Source of the DNA: an uncultured Collinsella sp.
GTDB taxonomy: Bacteria > Actinomycetota > Coriobacteriia > Coriobacteriales > Coriobacteriaceae
Direction: 5' to 3'
Assembly (NCBI GenBank): GCA_900754275.1
Contig: CAAECF010000055.1
Span: 1 to 47,635 of the forward strand
DNA: 47,635 nt
The notes beneath the pieces were generated by a model that was not told where the DNA came from, did not search any database, and saw only the letters and a program-made list of their open reading frames with translations. This document shows, piece after piece, positions 15,436 through 20,579 of this stretch (position 1 is the first letter of the stretch; every line of letters starts with the position of its first letter). A program made the translations under genes and the position numbers.

Positions 15436-15753
15436 CTAGCACCCCCCGAACAGGATGCCGAAGATAGCCTTCAGCTCGTCGCGCCGTTCCTCGATCTTCT
15501 GCATATCGCTGCGCGCGTTGGCCAGCGCCTTCTCGGCAACGTCATCGGGGTACTTGGCGATGATCGCCTCGCAGATTGCGATGGTGTTGTACGCGGACTG
15601 GCACATGTCAACGTCGGCGCTGCGGGTCTCGTCCGTATCGTGGGTGAGCATGAACACGATGTTGCTCTCCACAACGCCTGCGGCCTTGTGGAGGTTGTCG
15701 TGCAGGTCGTGCATGTCGACGCCGTTCATGATGTTGCGCCCGAAGTACTTCAT
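15436..15753 (-). CDS. conserved phage early protein (105 aa)
   Basis: The product is helical: MKYFGRNIMNGVDMHDLHDN, LHKAAGVVESNIVFMLTHDT, and ARSDMQKIEERRDELKAIFG. No known domain stands out. It lies between the nuclease gene and a small acidic protein gene with gaps of only 2 bp, so it belongs to the recombination operon. Confidence 0.65.
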   Translation of the reverse strand: MKYFGRNIMNGVDMHDLHDNLHKAAGVVESNIVFMLTHDTDETRSADVDMCQSAYNTIAICEAIIAKYPDDVAEKALANARSDMQKIEERRDELKAIFGILFGGC

Positions 15754-15755
15754 GG

Positions 15756-16055
15756 TTAGTTGCCCCCTTTGGTGAGCATGTGGTCTTCGTCTTCAATGGG
15801 GTCGTAGATTTCGCCGGTCTCGGCGTCCACGTTGGCGGGGCGCTCCTCGTCAAACGGCAGCGGCTCGGCCTCGTACTCGTCGCCGAAGTCAAGCTCCTGC
15901 TGCTCGCTCTCGATGGTCAGGATCACGGTGCGGCCCGCCTGCTTGATGACGTCGAAGGCGCCTGCCGCGTCGGTAAGCACCTCGAGCTGAAGGACGGCGA
16001 CGCCGCCCTTGACCGTGGCCTGCTTGAAATGGGCCTTGATGGTTGTGGCGCTCAT
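15756..16055 (-). CDS. small acidic phage protein (99 aa)
   Basis: The product begins MSATTIKAHFKQATVKGGVA and has a strand-rich N-terminal half (VLQLEVLTDAAGAFDVIKQA then GRTVILTIESEQQ). An acidic C-terminal half follows (ELDFGDEYEAEPLPFDEERP). The acidic part could mimic DNA or bind a partner, but this is speculative. The ATG at 16055 overlaps the stop of the RusA gene (ATGA). Confidence 0.65.
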   Translation of the reverse strand: MSATTIKAHFKQATVKGGVAVLQLEVLTDAAGAFDVIKQAGRTVILTIESEQQELDFGDEYEAEPLPFDEERPANVDAETGEIYDPIEDEDHMLTKGGN

Positions 16056-16513
16056 TTGGCCTCCTTTTCGTATCGTTCGCTGTAGTACTCGACGCGCACC
16101 CGGATGAGGCACTCGTCGCTGTATGGGGTTCTGGGGTCGAAGGTCACGCCGAGCTGCGTGATCTGGCAGTCATCGCGGTACGCGAGCCCGTTGAGGCTGT
16201 CGCAGATGACCTTGGCCAAGTTGTCCGCGTCCGGCTTCATGAGGTCGGGACGCCCCGCCCAGTACTTCGGGTTGCTCTTGGCCAAGGGGCGCTGAACCTC
16301 GATGAAGACGCGCACCTCGGTGGCGAAGTCCTTCCAGCGGTCGCCGGCTGCGGCCTCCCACTGGCGCTTGATGGACTTCTCGGCGTGCCGGGTCTTGTCC
16401 GGCGTGTAGGTGCGGAAGCGCTTCGTGTCGAACTTCGGTCGCTGCTTGGTGGGAACCTCCGGGAAGCACATGACGCACTCGGCCACACCGACGCGCTTGG
16501 TCTTCCAGCTCAT
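16052..16513 (-). CDS. RusA-family Holliday junction resolvase
   Basis: The 153-residue product contains the RusA signature KPDADNLAKVICDSLNGLAY followed by RDDCQITQL, in which the spaced aspartates (KPDxDN and RDD) bind the catalytic metals. The N-terminal half has RHAEKSIKRQWEAAAG and FIEVQRPLAKSNPKYW. It would cut branched intermediates before packaging. The start at 16513 overlaps the stop of the preceding gene (ATGA), which fixes it. Confidence 0.9.
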   Translation of the reverse strand: MSWKTKRVGVAECVMCFPEVPTKQRPKFDTKRFRTYTPDKTRHAEKSIKRQWEAAAGDRWKDFATEVRVFIEVQRPLAKSNPKYWAGRPDLMKPDADNLAKVICDSLNGLAYRDDCQITQLGVTFDPRTPYSDECLIRVRVEYYSERYEKEAK

Positions 16514-16845
16514 CGGAGCACCGCCGTCGTGTAGCCGTCGGCGTCGCTGCGCGCGACCCTCATGCGGATGGTCTTGTCCTGCTCCATGGCGATGCGCGCC
16601 AGATACGGGGCGAGGTGGTTGGGCAGCTCGATGCTGAACTTGATGCGCATGCCGTAGAGCGCGCGGTTGGGGCTTGCCTTGCCGTCGTGGGTGCGGGCGC
16701 ACTCCGCGCGGGCGTTGTCCTTGTACCATCTGAACTCGACGGGATGGGCCTTCACCCATGCGCGGGCATCAGCCATCCGCTGCTCGCCCTTGGGGTCTAG
16801 CCCCGGAAGGGCCATCTGGTTGTCCGGGGTCTCCATCTTCCTCAT
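16510..16845 (-). CDS. phage early protein of unknown function (111 aa)
   Basis: The product starts MRKMETPDNQMALPGLDPKG and includes WVKAHPVEFRWYKDNARAEC, GKASPNRALYGMRIKFSIEL and PNHLAPYLARIAMEQDKTIR. It may be a small DNA-binding protein, but I recognise no family. The ATG at 16845 overlaps the membrane-protein gene upstream (ATGA) and the stop overlaps the RusA start. Confidence 0.65.
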   Translation of the reverse strand: MRKMETPDNQMALPGLDPKGEQRMADARAWVKAHPVEFRWYKDNARAECARTHDGKASPNRALYGMRIKFSIELPNHLAPYLARIAMEQDKTIRMRVARSDADGYTTAVLR

Positions 16846-17123
16846 GCGACCATCCCCTGTGCGGTCGCAACCGCAGCGTCCATGGTGGGGATGACCCAGA
16901 GCCACAGGATCAGCCCGCACACGAGCGCCGCGACGCCGATGCCCAGAAGAAGCCCGGCCTTGAACGCCCGCATCTGGTTTTCCCGCTCGATTTCGGCAGG
17001 TATGCGCATCGTCTGTGCTGACATGCGCGTCTGGCGTGTTACGCTGTTCGTGGCCTGTCGGCCGTTCCGGGCGCTCAAGTTGTGGTAGACGGGGGTGCCC
17101 GGATATTTCTTTTGCTTGGTCAC
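16842..17123 (-). CDS. phage membrane protein (93 aa)
   Basis: The product has a polar N-terminus with basic residues (MTKQKKYPGTPVYHNLSARN) and one strong membrane segment, AGLLLGIGVAALVCGLILWL, near residues 56 to 76. The GTG start at 17123 is preceded by AAAGGAGAG at good spacing; an ATG at codon 34 is the alternative. The C-terminal ATAQGMVA lies outside or in the cytosol depending on orientation. Function unknown. Confidence 0.6.
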   Translation of the reverse strand: MTKQKKYPGTPVYHNLSARNGRQATNSVTRQTRMSAQTMRIPAEIERENQMRAFKAGLLLGIGVAALVCGLILWLWVIPTMDAAVATAQGMVA

Positions 17124-17165
17124 GTTCTCTCCTTTCCGATGTTTCCGCAGGTAACTGAACGGTTC

Positions 17166-17531
17166 TCATTTACTTCTCAGTTTCTTGAGCGTTTTCTTGT
17201 GCCTATGCTTGGCGCTGTATAGGCGCTGGCGCTCGCGGTTGACCCTCTCCTCCCGCCTCACCTCCTCTTCCAACTCGCGCACCTCTTCCGCGATCTCCTC
17301 GTTCCGCAGCTCCTTCGAGCAGGACGCGCACCACCCCGTCTTCGGGGAGAGAGGCTTCCTGACGCGCATGCCGCACTTCGGGCACTGCCAGACCTTGCGG
17401 AGGGAGATTCCGTATCGGCTGGCCTGAACCTCGACGGCGTGGGGCGAGCACCCTAGGGCCTCGGCTACTGCCTCCGCCCCCTCGTCTGCGTGGTCGCTGA
17501 GGTACTTGAGCTTTTTGGTAGTCCACTTCAC
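17166..17531 (-). CDS. HTH and zinc-ribbon early regulator (121 aa)
   Basis: The N-terminal segment WTTKKLKYLSDHADEGAEAV followed by AEALGCSPHAVEVQASRYG is a small HTH of the kind that recognises DNA. It is followed by a four-cysteine ribbon (CPKCGMRVRKPLSPKTGWCA, then SC) and a long basic coiled coil to the C-terminus (EEVRELEEEVRREERVNRER). The GTG start at 17531 overlaps the stop of the upstream 29-residue peptide (GTGA). As one of the first genes of the leftward operon it could be an early transcription regulator. Confidence 0.65.
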   Translation of the reverse strand: MKWTTKKLKYLSDHADEGAEAVAEALGCSPHAVEVQASRYGISLRKVWQCPKCGMRVRKPLSPKTGWCASCSKELRNEEIAEEVRELEEEVRREERVNRERQRLYSAKHRHKKTLKKLRSK

Positions 17532-17617
17532 CTGACCGGCTCACCTTCTTCGAGCCACCTCAGGTAGAGCGCAATGAGGGTTTCGCGCATGTACTCGATG
17601 CGTTCGGCGGCGTTCAT
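17528..17617 (-). CDS. 29-residue leader peptide of the early operon
   Basis: The frame reads MNAAERIEYMRETLIALYLR followed by WLEEGEPVR. Its ATG overlaps the stop of the Cro-like gene (TAATG) and its stop overlaps the GTG of the next gene (GTGA). The double overlap suggests real translation that couples its neighbours; the peptide itself is an amphipathic helix with no known role. Confidence 0.45.
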   Translation of the reverse strand: MNAAERIEYMRETLIALYLRWLEEGEPVR

Positions 17618-17838
17618 TAGCACACCGTTGCCATAGGGCGGCGCTCGTCGGTAAGCCCCGCAAGGTAGTCAATCGAGCATCCATAGAGTTTTGCGAGCGC
17701 GATCGCATCGGGAAGAAGCGGCGAGCTTTGGCCGCGCTCCCACTTGCCGATTACGTCCTCCGAGCGGTGAATCTTATCGCCGACCTCTTTTCGGCTCAGT
17801 CCCGCCCGCTTACGCTCTGACACAAGATTGTTTCGCAT
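17617..17838 (-). CDS. Cro-like XRE-family repressor, first leftward early gene
   Basis: The 73-residue product is a single HTH_3 domain: MRNNLVSERKRAGLSRKEVG, DKIHRSEDVIGKWERGQSSP, LLPDAIALAKLYGCSIDYLA. The ATG at 17838 has AGGAGGAGCT directly upstream. It is divergent from the repressor-integrase operon and is the promoter-proximal gene of the leftward lytic operon, the position of Cro in lambdoid phages. It should bind the palindromes at 17,883-17,941. Its own first codons overlap a half-site (ACACAAGA at about 17,820-17,827). Confidence 0.82.
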   Translation of the reverse strand: MRNNLVSERKRAGLSRKEVGDKIHRSEDVIGKWERGQSSPLLPDAIALAKLYGCSIDYLAGLTDERRPMATVC

Positions 17839-17852
17839 AGCTCCTCCTAACA

Positions 17853-17867
17853 CACTAGTTTCTTGCG
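17853..17867. promoter_or_regulatory. degenerate third operator between leftward promoter and Cro-like gene
   Basis: The sequence ACTAGTTTCTTGCGT has the same core as the two better operators (CTAG-TTT-CTTG against CAAG-TTT-CTTG). It lies 15 bp upstream of the Cro-like start. It is probably a weaker binding site for the same repressors. Confidence 0.5.
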
Positions 17868-17877
17868 TCCAAACCGA

Positions 17878-17906
17878 AGCTTACACAAGAATCTTGTGTC
17901 TGTAAA
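17878..17906 (-). promoter_or_regulatory. leftward early promoter with operator in the spacer
   Basis: On the minus strand TTTACA (17906-17901), a 17-base spacer and TAAGCT (17883-17878) form a promoter for the Cro-like gene and early operon. The 17-base palindrome ACACAAGAATCTTGTGT, with two perfect 8-base arms, lies at 17883-17899 almost exactly in the spacer. Repressor bound there would block RNA polymerase. Confidence 0.7.
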
Positions 17907-17916
17907 GGCCGAAACA

Positions 17917-17945
17917 TTGCCAGACGTACAAGTTTCTTGTATGCT
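17917..17945 (+). promoter_or_regulatory. rightward repressor promoter with operator in the spacer
   Basis: TTGCCA (17917-17922), a 17-base spacer and TATGCT (17940-17945) form the promoter for repressor, lipoprotein and recombinase. The palindrome TACAAGTTTCTTGTA (17927-17941) shares the ACAAG-N3-CTTGT core with the leftward operator and covers the spacer. The arrangement allows mutual and self control. Confidence 0.7.
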
Positions 17946-17973
17946 TCGGCCTAGATGCTAAAGGAGGCGTGAG

Positions 17974-18288
17974 ATGAGCCTGAAAACAAAGCGCGTTGAG
18001 CGCGGCCTAACCCAGCGGGAAGCGGCCGAGATATTCGGCCTCAAATACCGCACCTATCAAAACTATGAGAACGGCGTTACGAGTCCCGACATGGATACTG
18101 CCGCCGCGTTTGCGCGTTACTTCGGGTGCACCATCGGCGACCTGTTTGATCTTGAGGAAGGCGCGCATAAGGGCATACCGAAGGACGAGCAGCGCCTTCT
18201 TGAGCTTTACCGAAAGCTATCGGAAAGCGGAAGGGCGGCCCTTCTTGCAACTGCTGAGGGCCTTGCTTCGACACTTGGGGAAAGGTAG
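17974..18288 (+). CDS. CI-like prophage repressor, XRE family
   Basis: The 104-residue product has an HTH_3 domain (MSLKTKRVERGLTQREAAEI, FGLKYRTYQNYENGVTSPDM, DTAAAFARYFGCTIGDLFDL). A short C-terminal helical region follows (KDEQRLLELYRKLSESGRAA). It lacks the LexA-type peptidase domain, so induction would not use self-cleavage. AAAGGAGGCGTGAG precedes the ATG. It starts an operon with the lipoprotein and recombinase, the expected lysogeny module, and is divergent from the Cro-like gene. Confidence 0.82.
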   Translation: MSLKTKRVERGLTQREAAEIFGLKYRTYQNYENGVTSPDMDTAAAFARYFGCTIGDLFDLEEGAHKGIPKDEQRLLELYRKLSESGRAALLATAEGLASTLGER

Positions 18289-18294
18289 GAACCT

Positions 18295-18717
18295 ATGAAC
18301 TTGACTAGAAGGGGATTTGTTGCCGTTACAGGAGCAGCGATATTGAGCCTTGCTGGATGCTCGTCACAGCCAGAGGAAGAGAAGAGCATCCCTGATGGGA
18401 TGTCAGAGGCCGCCTACGACATGGGAACCAAGGTTTACGATCTTGCAGGTGATTATGTTTCCGGCTCAGACGGTTACGACACAACCGCAGCAGCCGTTCA
18501 ATCCGCTATTGACGAGAACGGCCCGAACATTGATGCCGAGAACAACAAACCGGACGAGCGCGTTCTCATGCTTTGCACGATGATTGCCATGGAGCTTACA
18601 ACCGGCGATGAAAACGAATACTCGCAGGGAAACGTCGAGAACCTGCGCGACGCACTTGGGTACACGCTCGAAACCGGCGAATACAGCGAGGAATACTCGA
18701 TGCTTGAAACCAAGTAA
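18295..18717 (+). CDS. prophage lipoprotein, candidate lysogenic conversion gene
   Basis: The 140-residue product has a signal with twin-arginine-like start and lipobox: MNLTRRGFVAVTGAAILSLA followed by GCSS, with Cys22 as the likely lipidation site. The mature part is acidic and helical (EEKSIPDGMSEAAYDMGTKV). It lies between repressor and recombinase, 6 bp after the repressor stop, so it would be made in the lysogen. Phage lipoproteins in this position often block superinfection; that is inference. Its base composition is less GC-rich than its neighbours. Confidence 0.72.
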   Translation: MNLTRRGFVAVTGAAILSLAGCSSQPEEEKSIPDGMSEAAYDMGTKVYDLAGDYVSGSDGYDTTAAAVQSAIDENGPNIDAENNKPDERVLMLCTMIAMELTTGDENEYSQGNVENLRDALGYTLETGEYSEEYSMLETK

Positions 18718-18730
18718 ACCAAAAGACGAA

Positions 18731-18765
18731 GCCCCGGTGCGTCCGCCAAGACACATCACCGGGGC
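18731..18765. other. GC-rich hairpin between lipoprotein and recombinase genes
   Basis: GCCCCGGTG (18731-18739) and CACCGGGGC (18757-18765) form a perfect 9-bp stem with a 17-base loop. No U-run follows on the plus strand, so it is not a standard terminator; it may stabilise upstream mRNA or reduce recombinase expression. Confidence 0.55.
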
Positions 18766-18800
18766 AGCAAACAAAGGCCTCGAAAGGAGGCATGAACATT

Positions 18801-20246
18801 ATGTCACAGAAGACCGCCGTTCTCTACGCGCGGTTCTCGTGCTCAAAGCAGCGCGAGGCGTCCATCGAAGACCAGCTGAGGGTCTGCCGTGACTGGTGCT
18901 CACGCGAGGGCTACGCCATCGTCGCCGAGTACTGCGACTATGCGATTTCAGGGCGCACGGACGACCGCCCGCAGTTCCAGAAGATGATCGCCAACGCCGG
19001 CGAGTCCGACATCGTCCTCGTCTACATGATGGACAGGTTCAGCCGCGATCCGTTCGACGCCCCCATATACAAGCGCGAGCTTCAGGCCCACGGCGTGAGG
19101 CTCGTGTCCGCCCTTGAGGCGATACCGGACTCGCCGGAGGGCATCATCTACGAGAAGCTCCTTGAGGGCCTTGCCGCGTGCGAGTCCCGCAAGACCTCGA
19201 TACGCTCGCGCCGTGGCATGGAGGGCAACGCCCTTCAGTGCAAGACGAACGGCGTGCGGTGCTTCGGGTACCGGACGGGCGAGGACGGGCGCTATGAGAT
19301 TGTGCCGGAGGAGGCGGAGATAGTCCGCGAGGTGTTCCGCCGCAGGACGCACGGCGAGTCCGTCAACTCGATAGCGATGGACTTGCGGCAGCGCGGCGTC
19401 GTGTCGAGGGCCGGCAACCCCATAAAGGACACGTTCGTGAACAACATGCTCCACAACGACAAGTACCGGGGCATCTACTCGTGGGGCGGGATAACCCAGA
19501 AGGACGGCATGCCGAGGATAATCAGCGAGGAGGTCTTCATGAAGGCTCAGAGGGTGAAGGGCAAGAAGCAGCGCCAGAACGAGCAGTGGGGGGACTTCGC
19601 GCTCTCCGGGCGCGTGATCTGCTCGGCGTGCGGGCGCAACATGCGCGGGGTGTCGGGTCGAGGCTCGTCCAAGCGGAAGTACGAGTACTACGCCTGCGGA
19701 AGCTGCAAGGAGGTCAAGCCCGTCCGCCGCGACTGGCTTGAGGGGCAGATCGTGAAGGCATTGAGGGAGCTGCTGTCGCAGCCGGAGGAGGCGCGCAGAA
19801 TCGCCGAGATGTGCGTTGACGGCGGTGAGCCTAAGGAGATAGCCGAGGGGCGAAAACGGGCCGCAACGGCGCTGAGAGCCGCCCAGACGGGCCTTTCCAA
19901 CATCCTCAAGGCGGTGGAGCAGGGCATCGTGGTTCCCGGAACCAAGGAGAGGGCCGAGGAGCTTGAGGCGCAGAAGGATCGCGCCGAGCGCGAGCTGGCC
20001 ATGTACGACCGAAAGCGCATAGACCCGGAGAACTTCGCGCGGTTCCTTCAGTTCGGGGCCACGCTCACCGACGAGCTTCTCCTTGACGCCTTCGTGTATC
20101 AGGTGATGGTGTCGGACGATGCCGTCGTGGTGACGATGAACTTCGACGCAGAAAGCAACGAACCCGCAAGACTTGAGGTCTCACGGGTTCGTACTTTTTT
20201 CAAATGGTGCCCCCAGCGGGATTCGAACCCGCGATATCCACCTTGA
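18801..20246 (+). CDS. large serine recombinase (prophage integrase)
   Basis: The 481-residue product integrates and excises the prophage. The resolvase domain begins MSQKTAVLYARFSCSKQREA, with the catalytic Ser in ARFS, and includes DQLRVCRDWC and VYMMDRFSRDPFDAPIYKRE. The recombinase domain includes GVRCFGYRTGEDGRYEIVPE. A zinc ribbon follows (ICSACGRNMRGVSGRG, then YEYYACGSCKEV), then a coiled coil (EELEAQKDRAERELAMY). The last twelve codons (CPQRDSNPRYPP) come from the reverse strand of tRNA-Glu, so the gene crosses the attachment site. I chose the ATG at 18801; an earlier ATG at 18792 sits too close to AGGAGG. Confidence 0.92.
   Translation: MSQKTAVLYARFSCSKQREASIEDQLRVCRDWCSREGYAIVAEYCDYAISGRTDDRPQFQKMIANAGESDIVLVYMMDRFSRDPFDAPIYKRELQAHGVRLVSALEAIPDSPEGIIYEKLLEGLAACESRKTSIRSRRGMEGNALQCKTNGVRCFGYRTGEDGRYEIVPEEAEIVREVFRRRTHGESVNSIAMDLRQRGVVSRAGNPIKDTFVNNMLHNDKYRGIYSWGGITQKDGMPRIISEEVFMKAQRVKGKKQRQNEQWGDFALSGRVICSACGRNMRGVSGRGSSKRKYEYYACGSCKEVKPVRRDWLEGQIVKALRELLSQPEEARRIAEMCVDGGEPKEIAEGRKRAATALRAAQTGLSNILKAVEQGIVVPGTKERAEELEAQKDRAERELAMYDRKRIDPENFARFLQFGATLTDELLLDAFVYQVMVSDDAVVVTMNFDAESNEPARLEVSRVRTFFKWCPQRDSNPRYPP
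20158..20200 (+). terminator. Rho-independent terminator inside the recombinase 3' end
   Basis: ACGAACCCG (20158-20166) pairs with CGGGTTCGT (20184-20192), with an inner AGAC/GTCT pairing, followed by AC and six T. The stem lies before the recombinase stop codon, so the true transcript may end before the codons borrowed from the tRNA, or the reading frame was extended by integration. Confidence 0.7.
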
Positions 20247-20281
20247 AAGGGTGGCGTCCTTGGCCGCTAGACGATGGGGAC
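20205..20281 (-). tRNA. tRNA-Glu (UUC), prophage attachment site
   Basis: On the minus strand the molecule starts GTCCCCATCGTCTAGCGGCC and folds as a complete cloverleaf. The acceptor stem is GTCCCCA/TGGGGGC with encoded CCA at 20207-20205. The anticodon stem CCACC/GGTGG encloses the loop CTTTCAA, so the anticodon is TTC. The T arm contains GGTTCGAATCCC. The 3' end faces the prophage, and the recombinase gene reads into it, so the phage appears to have entered at the 3' part of the gene. The tRNA remains intact. Confidence 0.93.
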
Positions 20282-20291
20282 AGCGGGAAAG

Positions 20292-20300
20292 AGTATAGCA
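20292..20300 (-). promoter_or_regulatory. extended -10 promoter of tRNA-Glu
   Basis: On the minus strand TGCTATACT (20300-20292) is an extended -10 element ending 10 bases before the mature tRNA 5' end. A convincing -35 box is not seen at standard spacing. Confidence 0.5.
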
Positions 20301-20380
20301 GACTTTTTTGCCGGCGCGTATATCGTTGGTAAACTGGAAAACCACCACACAGGAGCCGACTCTCTATCCCGATCTTCAAA

Positions 20381-20522
20381 CATCTCAACCTGTAACATCT
20401 GGGCGGGCAAATCGGCTCTATGTGTTACAGATCGAGACAAACGGCGGGCGTCGGGACGAACATCTCAATCTGTAACAGTAAGACGACTTTCAACGGTCTA
20501 GATGTTACAGATCGAGACAAAC
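20381..20522. repeat. alternating inverted repeat array (CTGTAACA / TGTTACAG)
   Basis: Four related units alternate in direction. CATCTCAACCTGTAACATCT (20381-20400) and CATCTCAATCTGTAACAGTA (20461-20480) face TGTTACAGATCGAGACAAAC at 20423-20442 and 20503-20522. Each neighbouring pair can form a stem of about 14 bases. This looks like a chromosomal REP-like intergenic element downstream of the murT-gatD gene. Confidence 0.65.
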
Positions 20523-20540
20523 TGCTGGGACGGTTCAAAA

Positions 20541-20573
20541 CCACCACAAAGGTGCCTGTCCCCTTTGTGGTGG
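20541..20573 (-). terminator. REP-like palindrome, possible murT-gatD terminator
   Basis: CCACCACAAAGG (20541-20552) and CCTTTGTGGTGG (20562-20573) form a perfect 12-bp stem around TGCCTGTCC. On the minus strand it is followed by TTTTG, seven bases past the murT-gatD stop, so it can work as a terminator. A degenerate half copy lies at 20340-20350. The sequence resembles repeats that RAYT transposases mobilise in other bacteria. Confidence 0.6.
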
Positions 20574-20579
20574 CGGGCG

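Noticed and set aside
17960..17976. GGCGTGAGAT upstream of the CI-like gene as a fourth start-associated repeat.
   Set aside because: Only ten bases match and they coincide with the ribosome binding site and start codon on the opposite strand orientation.
20381..20522. CRISPR array.
   Set aside because: Repeats are few and alternate in direction, spacers are irregular, and no cas gene is near.
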